From: Emydura subglobosa
Taxonomy: Eukaryota > Chordata > Testudines > Chelidae
Direction: 5' to 3'
DNA length: 64,000 nt
NCBI GenBank assembly: GCA_007922225.1
Contig: ML680053.1
Span: forward strand, 13,337,877 to 13,401,876
Below the pieces are notes generated by a model that saw only the letters and a program-made list of their open reading frames with translations, made no database searches and was not told the DNA's origin. Below, piece after piece: positions 63,577 through 64,000 of the stretch; position 1 is the first letter of the stretch, and each line of letters begins with the position of its first letter. Both the position numbers and the translations under genes were made by a program.

Positions 63577-64000
63577 TTAGCATTCTCTGTGGGGGAAAGA
63601 GACACAGAAGGCATCTTACAGTCAAATATTTCAAACTCTGAAGATTGGAAAAGCAATCAGAGGCTTCAGCAAAGAGACACAGGGGGCCAATCCTGTCCTC
63701 AGCCAGACACACACAACTCCCATTCATAGCCCATGCAATCCTAATGTACGAGGCTATCTAAGTCAGTCGTGGACTTGGCCCACTGTCTTCAGTGGGAGAA
63801 GGACCAATGCGTTTGAAGGCAGAATTGCACCCTTACTCTTTAGTGTAGCTTCAGATGCAAGGACCGACTGGATGCCATGGACAGAAACAGGGAATTAATT
63901 TACCTGTCATAAAGCGTCACTGAAAAAGGCTCTTCCCACACTGGGGGAGGTAAAAGGGAGGGGAGGAGAGGAAGCTGTCACAAACAGGAGCAGCCAACAT

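Noticed and set aside
1..64000. CRISPR arrays, bacterial operons, true tRNA or rRNA genes
   Set aside because: Repeat structure, splice sites and element families are vertebrate; tRNA-like matches are eroded SINE promoters without tRNA folds.

Overview
The window looks like non-avian reptile nuclear DNA, most likely turtle and possibly crocodilian. Old CR1 and L2-type LINE fragments dominate, with MIR-like SINEs, many short palindromic MITEs, a Ty3/gypsy retroelement and two large PIF/Harbinger transposons carrying a Myb/SANT-like gene plus a DDE transposase gene. There are no Alu, L1 or microbial features. The organism call is inference from repeat content.

One host gene is supported: a plus-strand cyclic nucleotide-binding-domain gene resembling CNBD2. 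It is spread over six recognisable exons at 2231-2291, 10403-10472, 13394-13452, 17920-18153, 39918-40052 and 49960-50058. None was flagged by ORF length. Each was found as acceptor, short open frame and donor, and the reading phases join without a break. The 5' part of the gene lies left of the window. The last exon ends in a stop codon, with AATAAA about 320 bases further on.

Layout. 1-2230: LINE tail and a MITE. 2292-10402 (intron): CR1 and L2 fragments, a repeat with tRNA-like inverted pairs, a probable solo LTR. 10473-17919: SINEs, a MITE inside a SINE tail, a tandem SINE-like pair, and a 1.4-kb inverted-terminal repeat holding a nested MITE. 18154-39917: a 21.8-kb intron holding a TSD-flanked but internally deleted gypsy element (25411-28613) that almost touches a complete-length but decayed Harbinger (28619-32591), then a CR1 with RT remnants and several MITEs. 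40053-49959: L2 and SINE fragments and an 85-bp duplication. 50059-64000: 3' UTR, then intergenic DNA with two hAT MITEs, a second inverted Harbinger copy (from 54977), a CR1, an L2 tail and a perfect-TIR MITE.

Every transposon gene seen is broken by stops, frameshifts or deletions, so no autonomous element is predicted here. Many MITEs share end sequences with the two Harbinger copies, which probably mobilised part of them. I did not find a convincing undescribed functional system. The best leads are the long, repeat-filled CNBD2-like gene with a non-canonical phosphate-binding cassette, the paired inverted tRNA-like modules, and an unidentified open block at 57846-58360.
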